Of a stretch of DNA of 13,729 nt, positions 1 through 6,447 are shown one piece after another. The translations under genes were made by a program, and so were the position numbers. The stretch spans positions 1-13,729 of the forward strand of contig JAITBA010000025.1 of assembly GCA_031283835.1 (NCBI GenBank). Direction: 5' to 3'. The notes beneath the pieces are model-generated. The model was given only the letters and a program-made list of their open reading frames with translations, was not told where the DNA came from and made no database searches. The stretch's first letter is position 1. Every line of letters begins with the position of its first letter. Source of the DNA: Oscillospiraceae bacterium (lineage in GTDB: Bacteria; Bacillota; Clostridia; Oscillospirales; Acutalibacteraceae).

Positions 1-1220
1 TAATACTTCATATGCATATATGTGGTGCGAATCTCCGTGCCCTTGGGTTCGTAGTAGCCATGATAGATCATGACATAATTTCCCATGGCGCTGTTGAATC
101 CGTGGTCAAGAATCGTGCCGTCCAGCGCCGCAATAATCAGGTACTCCCTCGATTTGTTTCCAATCGAAATATCCAGGCCCTTGTGGGGCGCACCGCCGCG
201 GGTGCTGCTCACCTCTCCAAATCGGCTCGTAATATAGCAGTCGCGGTAGGGGAACGGCCAGCGCATGGTGCCTTTGGCCACCTGCTCCACGCCGGGGGGC
301 ACTTTTTTGCGGTCCAGCGCTTCCTCCAGCGCCTGAATCGCCCTGTTGTTTTCCCGAATCAACGCCCGGGCTTCCTGCGAATCCTCTTCCATCCCATCAA
401 TAATTTTCGCAATTCTCCGCTGCGTGTCGCTGATTTTATTCAGCTCTTCGTTCAGGCTGTCCTGTTGTTCTTTTTGTTCCACAAGCTCCTGGGTCAGAGC
501 CGCGCCTTGCTTTTGCAGCTCCAGCTTTTTGTCCTCCAGGGCCTGCGTTTCGGTTTCGAGCTGGGCCAGCAGCACTTTATACTGCACCATGTCTTCTTCC
601 AGCTGGCGGCGCAGCTGCTCATCCCGCTCTGCCTGGCGGCTGATGTATTCATACACCGTGAGCATGCCCGCCACGTCCTCGCTGCTCAGCAGCAATTGCA
701 AATTCGAAACCGGCCCCGCCACATATTGCTGCCGCAGCCGCTCCATCAGCTGCAGCTGCAATTGCGCAATCTGCGCCTCCTTCGCCGTGGTCAGCTCCGT
801 GATTTCGTCAAGCTGCCGTTCGTGCCCCGCAATGTCCGCGTCCAGGGCTTCAATCTGCGCCAGCAGCTTGGCGACCGAACCGCTGAGCCTGTCCACTTCC
901 ACCTTAATCAGATCGGCCTTTTTTTCCACCGCCTTCTTCTGCATTTCAAGGGCGGGCAGCAGCTTTTTTTGCGCGGCCTGTTCTTTTTCCAGCTGCGCAA
1001 TCTCGTCCTCCGCCGCGGCAATCGCCGCGTTTTTCTCTTCAATCTCTTTTTGCAGCTGCTGTTCTGTTTTGGCCACCACCGGCGCCCCCAAACCAAACGC
1101 GCAGCAAACCACCATTACCATTGCCAAAAGAGCCGAGGCCGGCCGGGCAAAACACTTGGCCCGCAAAGGGTCTCTCGTTCGCTTTGTCGCTTTTTCTTTT
1201 TCAAAAAAAGTGTCATTCAT
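1..1220 (-). CDS. Secreted coiled-coil M23 (LytM-type) peptidase, FtsEX partner, 3' end missing
   Basis: The visible 406 codons begin at an ATG that overlaps the end of ftsX by 8 bases (ATGAATGA), so translation is probably coupled. The protein starts with a basic stretch of about 28 residues, a hydrophobic core (about 29-46) and a signal-peptidase-like site after VVA (residue 50). Residues about 51-310 are Glu/Gln/Lys/Leu-rich with heptad character, a long coiled coil. The M23 domain starts near residue 325 (MRWPFP). It shows the zinc-ligand motif HKGLD (H346, D350) and YMHM with H403, equivalent to the usual YAHL histidine. The closing HLH motif would lie past the window edge. In this architecture (EnvC-like) FtsEX gates hydrolase activity through the coiled coil. 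Known family: cell-wall endopeptidase or amidase activator, exported. Because H346 and D350 are kept, I infer that it may be an active peptidase rather than a degenerate activator, but the missing HLH prevents certainty. Confidence 0.9.
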   Translation of the reverse strand, partial: MNDTFFEKEKATKRTRDPLRAKCFARPASALLAMVMVVCCAFGLGAPVVAKTEQQLQKEIEEKNAAIAAAEDEIAQLEKEQAAQKKLLPALEMQKKAVEKKADLIKVEVDRLSGSVAKLLAQIEALDADIAGHERQLDEITELTTAKEAQIAQLQLQLMERLRQQYVAGPVSNLQLLLSSEDVAGMLTVYEYISRQAERDEQLRRQLEEDMVQYKVLLAQLETETQALEDKKLELQKQGAALTQELVEQKEQQDSLNEELNKISDTQRRIAKIIDGMEEDSQEARALIRENNRAIQALEEALDRKKVPPGVEQVAKGTMRWPFPYRDCYITSRFGEVSSTRGGAPHKGLDISIGNKSREYLIIAALDGTILDHGFNSAMGNYVMIYHGYYEPKGTEIRTTYMHMKY

Positions 1221-2148
1221 CTTCGAGTTCGGCCTCTTCATAGATATTCTCCTTTAAGTATCTGGTGATCGAAAGCATACTGCCGCCGCCGCCCGCAATG
1301 GCGCCCACGGCCACAAAGCTCGGCAACAACGTTGGCAGCTGTTTAACGACCGGCAGCAGCCGAAAACCGCTCAGCAACCGGTTAAAAAAGGGCTCCAGCG
1401 CGCGCGACATGCCCACGTAGACCACGCACACCACGCCCAGCGCCGCCAAAGCACCCATCACGCCCAAAACAATGCCCTCCACCAAAAACGGCCAGCGGAT
1501 GAACGCGGGCGCCGCGCCCACCGATTTCATCACTTTAATCTCTTGCTGGCGCGAGAACATGGTGGCCTGCACCGTGCTTGATATAATGAACACCGAAACC
1601 AGCAGCAGCACCGTAATCACCGCCACGCCCAGCACCGTCAGCGCGTTTTGCACCGCCGAAAGCTGCGCCGCCACGCCCTGAAAACTCCGCACCGATTGTA
1701 TGCCCGAGTCAAGCGCCTTGAGCTGCTCCACCGTGGCATCAAAATCCTCCAGCCGCTCCGGGCTCACTTCAAAGCCCGCCGGCATAAACGCCACGTCCAC
1801 GCCCTCCAGCAGCGCCAAATCGCCTTCGTTCTTCGCCGTTGCGCGGTCATAGGCCGCCTGGCTCGTGATATATGTGCACCTTTTCACATTCCCCATAGTT
1901 TTAATGCGGTTCTCAATCGACTCCACCTGCTGATCCTCAAGCCCTTGCCGCAAATACACCATAATCACATTGCGGCTGCTAAATTCCGCAAACATCGAAT
2001 TCAGGTTTGTGGCCGCCAAAAACACCAGCCCAATCAGCATCAGGCACGAAACCAGCACCAGCACCGAAGCCAGGCTCATGGTGCGGTTCGTCTGAATATT
2101 CCGCAACCCCATGCGCGTCAAAAACGCGCGCCCGCTGCTGCTTTGCAT
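1213..2148 (-). CDS. ftsX: Cell-division ABC transporter permease FtsX
   Basis: The 311-residue product has the FtsX layout. There is a cytoplasmic N-terminus (RMGLRNIQTNRTMS), TM1 at about 25-47, a large extracellular domain at about 48-165, TM2 at about 168-192, a cytoplasmic loop with the conserved EIKVMKSVGA (203-212), TM3 at about 221-247 and TM4 at about 272-292, then a short acidic tail. FtsX is the membrane half of FtsEX, which transmits ATP-driven conformational change from FtsE to an extracytoplasmic murein hydrolase. The reading frame stays open up to an ATG at 2187. I chose the ATG at 2148 because AAAGGGTGAT lies just upstream, the conserved region begins soon after, and the length fits the family (about 300). 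It lies 75 bases after ftsE and overlaps the M23 gene by 8 bases, so the three are probably one transcript. Confidence 0.95.
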   Translation of the reverse strand: MQSSSGRAFLTRMGLRNIQTNRTMSLASVLVLVSCLMLIGLVFLAATNLNSMFAEFSSRNVIMVYLRQGLEDQQVESIENRIKTMGNVKRCTYITSQAAYDRATAKNEGDLALLEGVDVAFMPAGFEVSPERLEDFDATVEQLKALDSGIQSVRSFQGVAAQLSAVQNALTVLGVAVITVLLLVSVFIISSTVQATMFSRQQEIKVMKSVGAAPAFIRWPFLVEGIVLGVMGALAALGVVCVVYVGMSRALEPFFNRLLSGFRLLPVVKQLPTLLPSFVAVGAIAGGGGSMLSITRYLKENIYEEAELEDE

Positions 2149-2151
2149 AGA

Positions 2152-2161
2152 ATCACCCTTT
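2152..2161 (-). promoter_or_regulatory. Ribosome binding site that sets the ftsX start
   Basis: AAAGGGTGAT on the minus strand matches the 3' part of the anti-Shine-Dalgarno complement (GGTGAT) and sits 3 bases before the ATG at 2148. The upstream in-frame ATGs at 2187 and 2172 have no comparable site, so the shorter ftsX start is preferred. Confidence 0.6.
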
Positions 2162-2223
2162 CTGTGTTTCATTACTTTTTCTTTCAAAAAATGTTTCGCT
2201 TGCTTCCTGGAAAAAATCGTGCC

Positions 2224-2958
2224 CTACGCATATTGCCTCCGCGTTTCCTCCGGGCGCCGAAACACGCCGTCGGCCACCACGCTGCCGTTTTCAAGGATAA
2301 TGATGCGCTTGTTGTATTGCCGCACCAGATCGTGGGCATGCGTCACCATCACCACCGTGGTGCCCGCCTCGTTGAGCCGCACAAACAAATCCAGCAGTTC
2401 CTGGCTCATGCGCGGGTCAATGTTCCCCGTGGGCTCGTCGGCAATAATCAGGTCGGGGTTGTTGGCCAGCGCGCGGGCAATCGCCACACGCTGCTGTTCG
2501 CCGCCGCTCAGCTCGCTGGGCTTGCTGTGCACTTTGTGGCTCAACCCCACCAGCTGCAGCAAATAAACAACTCTCTCGCGAATCACCTTGTCCCGCGCGC
2601 CCACCACACGCATCGCAAAAGCAATGTTGTCATATACATTCATGTTGGCAATCAACCGAAAATCCTGAAACACCATGCCCAGCTGCCGCCGATACATTGG
2701 AATTTGCTTGCGTGTGAGGTTGTTCAGCTCAAACTGCCCCACACAAATGCTGCCGCTGGTGGGCACCTCTTCGTGCAGCAGCAGCTTCAAAAACGTGCTT
2801 TTGCCCGCGCCGGAGGCCCCCACCACAAACACAAATTCCCGCGACGCAATATGCAAATTCATCCCCTTTTCTTGTGGCATCCCCGGCTGCGGCGCCCGCC
2901 CGCACAGCGCCACTGTCCCGTTCGGGTATTCCTTGGTCACATCGCGGAACGTAATCAT
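2224..2958 (-). CDS. ftsE: Cell-division ATP-binding protein FtsE
   Basis: This 244-residue ABC ATPase carries all the expected motifs: Walker A GASGAGKST (47-55), Q-loop VFQDF (Q98), signature LSGGEQQ (150-156), Walker B LIIADEPTG (170-178, catalytic E175) and the H-loop histidine H207. The N-terminus (MITFRDVTKEYPNGTVAL) and the phrase REFVFVVGASGAGKS are typical of FtsE. It powers FtsX and sits on the cytoplasmic face at the division site or lateral wall. The start ATG follows GGATGGTGAAGTGAC. One oddity is about 13 extra residues (about 19-32, CGRAPQPGMPQEKG) between NGTVAL and NLHI, where FtsE normally runs straight on. The insert is in frame and the rest of the ATPase is intact, so the gene looks functional. 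Confidence 0.96.
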   Translation of the reverse strand: MITFRDVTKEYPNGTVALCGRAPQPGMPQEKGMNLHIASREFVFVVGASGAGKSTFLKLLLHEEVPTSGSICVGQFELNNLTRKQIPMYRRQLGMVFQDFRLIANMNVYDNIAFAMRVVGARDKVIRERVVYLLQLVGLSHKVHSKPSELSGGEQQRVAIARALANNPDLIIADEPTGNIDPRMSQELLDLFVRLNEAGTTVVMVTHAHDLVRQYNKRIIILENGSVVADGVFRRPEETRRQYA

Positions 2959-3046
2959 GTCACTTCACCATCCCAAATATCTACAAATTTTGCAATTTAA
3001 TGTAAGAAACCGCCCCAGTATTTTCCATGTCCCCAAAAATGCCGAA

Positions 3047-3068
3047 TGGACGGAATACCTTCCGTCCA
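3047..3068. other. 9-bp perfect inverted repeat between the regulator gene and ftsE
   Basis: TGGACGGAA, loop TACC, TTCCGTCCA forms a perfect 9-bp stem with a 4-base loop. It lies about 55 bases after the PucR-type regulator stop and about 90 bases before ftsE. Neither strand has a U-run directly after the stem. On the minus strand the next T-run (ATTTTT) starts about 6 bases beyond it, and a run of T precedes the stem. It could be a weak terminator or attenuator between the regulator and ftsE, an mRNA-stabilising hairpin, or a protein binding site. Confidence 0.45.
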
Positions 3069-3122
3069 AAAAAAGTCATGCGTTTCCAATTCATTGTTTT
3101 TCAGTCGTCTTCAAATCTGGTT

Positions 3123-4211
3123 TTAATACCGCGTCGGCCTCGCGTCCAAATATTTCTTCACCATCAGCGCTACTTTAAACACAATCGCGTCGTCAAACTC
3201 GCGCAAATCCAACCCCGTCAGCTTCTTAATTTTCTCCAGGCGATACACCAGCGTGTTGCGGTGCACAAAGAGCTTGCGGCTGGTTTCGCTCACGTTCAGG
3301 TTGTTCTCAAAAAACTTTTGGATGGTGAACAGCGTTTCCTGGTCAAGGCTGTCAATGGTGCCACGCTTAAAAACCTCCTGCAAAAACATGCCGCACAGCC
3401 GCTTGGGCAGCTGATAAATCAACCGCGCAATGCCCAAAAAGTCATACGAAATAATCTTCTTTTCGGTGTCGAACACCTTGCCAACCTCCAGGCTCACCTG
3501 CGCTTCTTTATATGACGCCGCCAGCTCCGGGATGGTGTGCACCAGCGAACCAATGCCAATGAAGGGCTGCCCCTCATACTCCGTGTGCACCGCGTCCGCA
3601 ATCGAGCGCGCAAGCTTTTCCAGGTCGCGGGTTTCGGTTCCGGTGCGCACTTCCTTCACAAGCGCAATGTCCGTTTCGTTCACATTGATAGTAAAATCCT
3701 TGGCTTTGTCGGGGAACAACAACTGAATCGCCTCAAACACAGTAGGGTCGCTGCCGCGGGTCGAGCGGATGAGCAGCACCACGCGGGGCACTTCGTTATT
3801 AAAATGCAGCTCCCGTGTGCGCAGATAAATGTCACCCGGCAAAATATTGTCAAGAATCACATTCTTAATAAAATTCGCCCGGTCATAGCGCTCACCAATA
3901 AATTCCTCCATGCACCCCAGTGTCACCGCAAAAAGCTTGACATAGTGACGCGCGGCCTCATCCTCCCCCGTCACAAACACCGCATAGAACCGGTTGGCCG
4001 CCGGGCCTTCCAGCAGGCAATAGGCATTCCCGTCAAATACCTTCACTTCGCTGGCTTCAAACACAGCCACAACGTCTATCACGGCCACTTTGCCAATCAG
4101 CTCGGCGTCACTGCAGGCAAAAATACTTCCCGTCTCGTCCACCATGCCCACCGTGCGCCCCGTCGCGTCGCTAAGCTTGGGCAAAACTCCCTGAAATAAT
4201 CGATTCGACAT
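3123..4211 (-). CDS. PucR/CdaR-type helix-turn-helix transcriptional regulator
   Basis: The product is 362 residues. Its C-terminus is the PucR-family DNA-binding domain (HTH_30): residues about 300-350 include NNLNVSETSRKLFVHRNTL, then YRLEKIKKLTG and the DDAIVFKVAL helix, close to the family consensus. The N-terminal two thirds resemble the sensor and GGDEF-like middle region of sugar-diacid (CdaR-type) regulators: residues 1-110 look like a small ligand-sensing domain (MVDETGSIFACSDAELIGK) and residues 130-250 the middle domain. The ligand cannot be told from sequence. It has its own good promoter (4261-4289) and GAGGAG 11 bases before the ATG. It is co-oriented with ftsE, which starts 164 bases downstream, so it may be co-transcribed with ftsEX and regulate it, but that is inference. 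The family call is secure and the target is not. Confidence 0.88.
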   Translation of the reverse strand: MSNRLFQGVLPKLSDATGRTVGMVDETGSIFACSDAELIGKVAVIDVVAVFEASEVKVFDGNAYCLLEGPAANRFYAVFVTGEDEAARHYVKLFAVTLGCMEEFIGERYDRANFIKNVILDNILPGDIYLRTRELHFNNEVPRVVLLIRSTRGSDPTVFEAIQLLFPDKAKDFTINVNETDIALVKEVRTGTETRDLEKLARSIADAVHTEYEGQPFIGIGSLVHTIPELAASYKEAQVSLEVGKVFDTEKKIISYDFLGIARLIYQLPKRLCGMFLQEVFKRGTIDSLDQETLFTIQKFFENNLNVSETSRKLFVHRNTLVYRLEKIKKLTGLDLREFDDAIVFKVALMVKKYLDARPTRY

Positions 4212-4260
4212 ATACTGTTATTCTCCTCATTCTAAAAAAAGCGCACCTGTCCCATATAGT

Positions 4261-4289
4261 ATTGTACACGATATGCTCGCGTTTTTCAA
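4261..4289 (-). promoter_or_regulatory. Sigma-A promoter of the PucR/CdaR-type regulator
   Basis: On the minus strand, TTGAAA (4284-4289), a 17-base spacer and TACAAT (4261-4266) give five of six matches in both boxes. Transcription would start near 4254, leaving a leader of about 43 bases before the regulator ATG. The -35 box is only about 18 bases beyond the stop codon of the upstream zinc-ribbon gene, and no terminator is visible between them, so read-through from that gene is also possible. Confidence 0.75.
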
Positions 4290-4306
4290 GGGTTTTTTGC
4301 ATTTTT

Positions 4307-5170
4307 TTAATTTGTTTGTGCAACATGCCCATTTACGCCGCCCGCTTCATCGCCGCCAGCCTTTAATTTGCGCCGCATGTCGTCCAGCGTCAACCCCTGG
4401 GCAAGCGCGGTCTGCACTTCCTCCTCGGGGAACCCGCTGATAAAGCATGGTTTATATTGCACAGGAATGCCGCCGCTGGCCTTGATATAAATATTCACCG
4501 CCAAAATGGCCAAGAATAAAATCGCAACCACAAAACAGCCCCATTGCAATTGAAACTCCAGCTGGTTGGACACCACCTTCACCAGCCGGTTGCCAAAAGC
4601 CAAAAACGAAAACCCGCTGCCAAGAATCGCGGCTGCCCCGGTCACCGAAATCACCACCGCCCGCAAAAGCGCCTTTGGCCCTCCGGCAAACACAGCGCTT
4701 ATAAGCCCCGCCAAACAAGCCAGCGCCGTCAGCACAAACAGCACCAGCGCCACCGTCAGCCACAAAAACGCGCCAACAAACACGCGGTCGCCCAGCAGCG
4801 CAAACAGCGCGCCCACATCCAACTTTGCAAGAGCCGAAAAAATCGAAATCGCCTGCAACGTCACCGGCGCTTCACTCACAAAGGGCGCGTGTAGCTCCAC
4901 ACGGCCCAGCGGCAAAAACAACGCGCCCAGCGGCAAAAAAAGCAACACCAGCCGCGCAATCGCCCACGGGCTGCCCACCAAATTCGCCTTCATCCGGTCC
5001 ATGCGCTTCTGCACCGCCGCGTTTTCGGTTTCCACCCGGTCCGCTTCTTCTTCCAGCCGTTTTTCCATATTATAATAAACAACGTTGGTGCCGCAAACCG
5101 GGCAATTCTGCCGCCAATCCTTCCACTTCAGCTTGTAGCCGCACGCCGGGTTTGGGCAATGTGTCGCCAT
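4307..5170 (-). CDS. Zinc-ribbon membrane protein of unknown function
   Basis: The 287-residue product begins with a short zinc ribbon whose four cysteines are C5, C10, C23 and C26 (CPNPAC ... CPVCG). A charged, probably helical segment follows (about 34-62, MEKRLEEEADRVETENAAV). Hydrophobic membrane segments lie at about 71-88, 131-161, 168-192 and 209-229. The C-terminal cytoplasmic tail includes GFPEEEVQTALAQGLTLDDM, which looks like a small helical motif. I do not recognise a named family. The frame is open further upstream, but the ATG at 5170 is chosen because the ribbon starts there, GGAGTGGAG precedes it, and the promoter at 5214-5242 would exclude longer starts. It is divergent from ctsR. 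A sensory, scaffolding or envelope role is possible, but none can be assigned. Confidence 0.82.
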   Translation of the reverse strand: MATHCPNPACGYKLKWKDWRQNCPVCGTNVVYYNMEKRLEEEADRVETENAAVQKRMDRMKANLVGSPWAIARLVLLFLPLGALFLPLGRVELHAPFVSEAPVTLQAISIFSALAKLDVGALFALLGDRVFVGAFLWLTVALVLFVLTALACLAGLISAVFAGGPKALLRAVVISVTGAAAILGSGFSFLAFGNRLVKVVSNQLEFQLQWGCFVVAILFLAILAVNIYIKASGGIPVQYKPCFISGFPEEEVQTALAQGLTLDDMRRKLKAGGDEAGGVNGHVAQTN

Positions 5171-5213
5171 CACACTCCACTCCATTCTCACATATATACT
5201 TTTCCCATTTCTC

Positions 5214-5242
5214 ATGATAACACATTTCCGGTCAATTGTAAA
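5214..5242 (-). promoter_or_regulatory. Sigma-A promoter of the zinc-ribbon membrane protein gene
   Basis: On the minus strand, TTTACA (5237-5242), a 17-base spacer and TATCAT (5214-5219) match consensus at five of six positions in each box. Transcription would start near 5207, giving a leader of about 37 bases to the ATG at 5170. The upstream CtsR operator of the divergent heat-shock operon begins 63 bases further upstream. Confidence 0.72.
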
Positions 5243-5304
5243 GATATTTTTAGGCAATATTTTTACGTTTCTTTTTGCGGCGTCGTCCGCCTCCAAAAAT
5301 CAAG

Positions 5305-5321
5305 GGTCAATTAAGGTCAAA
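5305..5321 (+). promoter_or_regulatory. Upstream CtsR operator (near-perfect)
   Basis: GGTCAAT-TAA-GGTCAAA is a tandem heptad with 3-base spacing and differs from the CtsR consensus (RGTCAAA-NAN-RGTCAAA) at one heptad position. It lies 17 bases upstream of the -35 box of the ctsR promoter and 65 bases upstream of the main operator, start to start. It may be a second binding site for CtsR acting together with the downstream site. Confidence 0.7.
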
Positions 5322-5338
5322 AAAATTAAAAAATCCAC

Positions 5339-5367
5339 TTGACATATGAAAAAAAACATGTTATACT
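5339..5367 (+). promoter_or_regulatory. Sigma-A promoter of the ctsR-mcsA-mcsB-clpC operon
   Basis: A perfect -35 TTGACA (5339-5344), a 17-base A-rich spacer and -10 TATACT (5362-5367) form a strong vegetative promoter. The predicted start of transcription (about 5374) falls inside the CtsR operator, so the bound repressor would block RNA polymerase. This is the known layout of class III heat-shock promoters. Confidence 0.92.
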
Positions 5368-5369
5368 AA

Positions 5370-5386
5370 GGTCAAAGATAGTCAAA
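5370..5386 (+). promoter_or_regulatory. Main CtsR operator over the transcription start
   Basis: GGTCAAA-GAT-AGTCAAA is an exact match to the CtsR heptad direct repeat (RGTCAAA-NAN-RGTCAAA). It starts 3 bases after the -10 box. A third heptad, AGTCAAA at 5386-5392, overlaps its end by one base. The gene right behind it encodes CtsR, so the operon is autoregulated. Confidence 0.95.
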
Positions 5387-5404
5387 GTCAAAAGAGGTGA
5401 TTCC

Positions 5405-5860
5405 ATGAGCACCCTCAGCAGCGAAATTGCGCAGGTGATTCTCGAAATGCTCGAGGAAACCGACAGCGCAGAGATTCAGCGCAACCTGCTTGCGCAAAGC
5501 CTGGGCTGCGTGCCCAGCCAAATCAGCTACGTCATCGCGTCCCGCTTTCCGCCCGAGCAAGGCTATATCGTCGAGAGCCGCCGGGGCGGCGGGGGCTGCA
5601 TCCGCATCCGGCGGGTGCGCGTGAGCAAAAGCGCCACTCTGCTGGCCCTCATCAACTCCATTGGCGGCGCGATTGACGAAACCACCCTGCGCGCGCATAT
5701 CGGCAACCTGTTTGGTCAAGACTTCATCAGCAGAGAAGCCGCCGCGCTCACCCTGGCCGCCTGCGGCGACGATGCCCTGCGCGCCGCGCCGCCCGTCCTC
5801 CGCGACAAAATCCGCGCCAACATCTTCAAGCGCATGCTGCTGCGCACGCAAGACCTGTGA
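5405..5860 (+). CDS. ctsR: Class III heat-shock repressor CtsR
   Basis: This is a 151-residue CtsR of normal length. The N-terminal winged helix-turn-helix has the recognition region QSLGCVPSQISYVI (31-44) and the glycine-rich wing ESRRGGGGCIRIRR (57-70). This wing is the part of CtsR known to act as thermosensor and to contain the arginine phosphorylated by McsB. The C-terminal four-helix domain (about 75-151) includes SATLLALINSIG and ISREAAALTLAA. The ATG at 5405 follows AGAGGTGATT, and the in-frame upstream ATG lies inside the promoter and can be discarded. It is the first gene of the operon and represses its own promoter through the CtsR operators found here. Confidence 0.96.
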   Translation: MSTLSSEIAQVILEMLEETDSAEIQRNLLAQSLGCVPSQISYVIASRFPPEQGYIVESRRGGGGCIRIRRVRVSKSATLLALINSIGGAIDETTLRAHIGNLFGQDFISREAAALTLAACGDDALRAAPPVLRDKIRANIFKRMLLRTQDL

Positions 5861-5904
5861 CAACGCGATTCCGGCAAAAAGATTACTGAAAAGGAGCACG
5901 TCAT

Positions 5905-6447
5905 ATGCAATGTCAACAATGCAAACAACGCGAGGCCACCACCCACATCCAGCGGGTCGTCAATGGCCAGGCCGAAGAATTCCATCTGTGCGCCGCCTGC
6001 GCGCGCGAAAGCGGGCTGATCAACGAATTTGCCGCGCCGCCCTTTTTTAATTTGAGCGACCTGTTCAGCGGCTTTTTGGGCAGCAGCTTGCGGCAGGCCC
6101 CGGCCGCCCTTGCCCCCGCGCAGCGCTGCGGCTTCTGCGGCAGCACCCTGCACGAAATCACCCAAAGCGGCCGCGTGGGCTGCGCCGCGTGCTACAACAC
6201 CTTCCGCGAGGTGCTCGAACCCACCCTCGCGCGCATCCACGGGGCTCTCGAACACGCGGGCAAAACCCCCGCGGCCGACCCTGCCGTGCACGCCCGCAAA
6301 CAAAAAGAGCAGGCCCTTGCCGCCCTGCGTGAGCAAATCGCCCAGGCGGTGCAGAGCGAAGACTACGAAGAAGCCGCCCGCCTGCGCGACGAAATCCGCC
6401 GCCTGGAGGGCACGCAAGAGGAAGGAGGCAACGACCATGCCGCATGA
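5905..6447 (+). CDS. mcsA: McsA, zinc-finger activator of the arginine kinase McsB
   Basis: The 180-residue product has four CxxC pairs: C3/C6, C29/C32, C75/C78 and C93/C96. Together they form two zinc-binding modules, as in McsA. A UVR motif closes the protein (about 141-168, LREQIAQAVQSEDYEEAARL then RDEIRRLE). McsA binds and activates McsB and links stress or metal sensing to CtsR inactivation. AAAGGAG stands 8 bases before the ATG. The gene ends inside the start of mcsB with an 11-base overlap, so the two are probably made in coupled fashion. Family and role are clear from sequence and context. Confidence 0.95.
   Translation: MQCQQCKQREATTHIQRVVNGQAEEFHLCAACARESGLINEFAAPPFFNLSDLFSGFLGSSLRQAPAALAPAQRCGFCGSTLHEITQSGRVGCAACYNTFREVLEPTLARIHGALEHAGKTPAADPAVHARKQKEQALAALREQIAQAVQSEDYEEAARLRDEIRRLEGTQEEGGNDHAA

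Noticed and set aside
12..1268. Long plus-strand open frames over the M23 peptidase region (418 and 303 codons)
   Set aside because: They are antisense shadows of the GC-rich minus-strand peptidase gene, which has a signal peptide, coiled coil and M23 motifs. The shadow products are low-complexity and show no domain.
1648..3000. 450-codon plus-strand open frame across ftsX and ftsE
   Set aside because: It is antisense to two complete, recognisable genes. Its His/Gln/Arg-rich composition is typical of a shadow frame.
2959..3030. Possible ftsE promoter (TTACAT, 17 bases, AGATAT on the minus strand)
   Set aside because: Both boxes are poor matches. ftsE may instead be transcribed from the regulator promoter.
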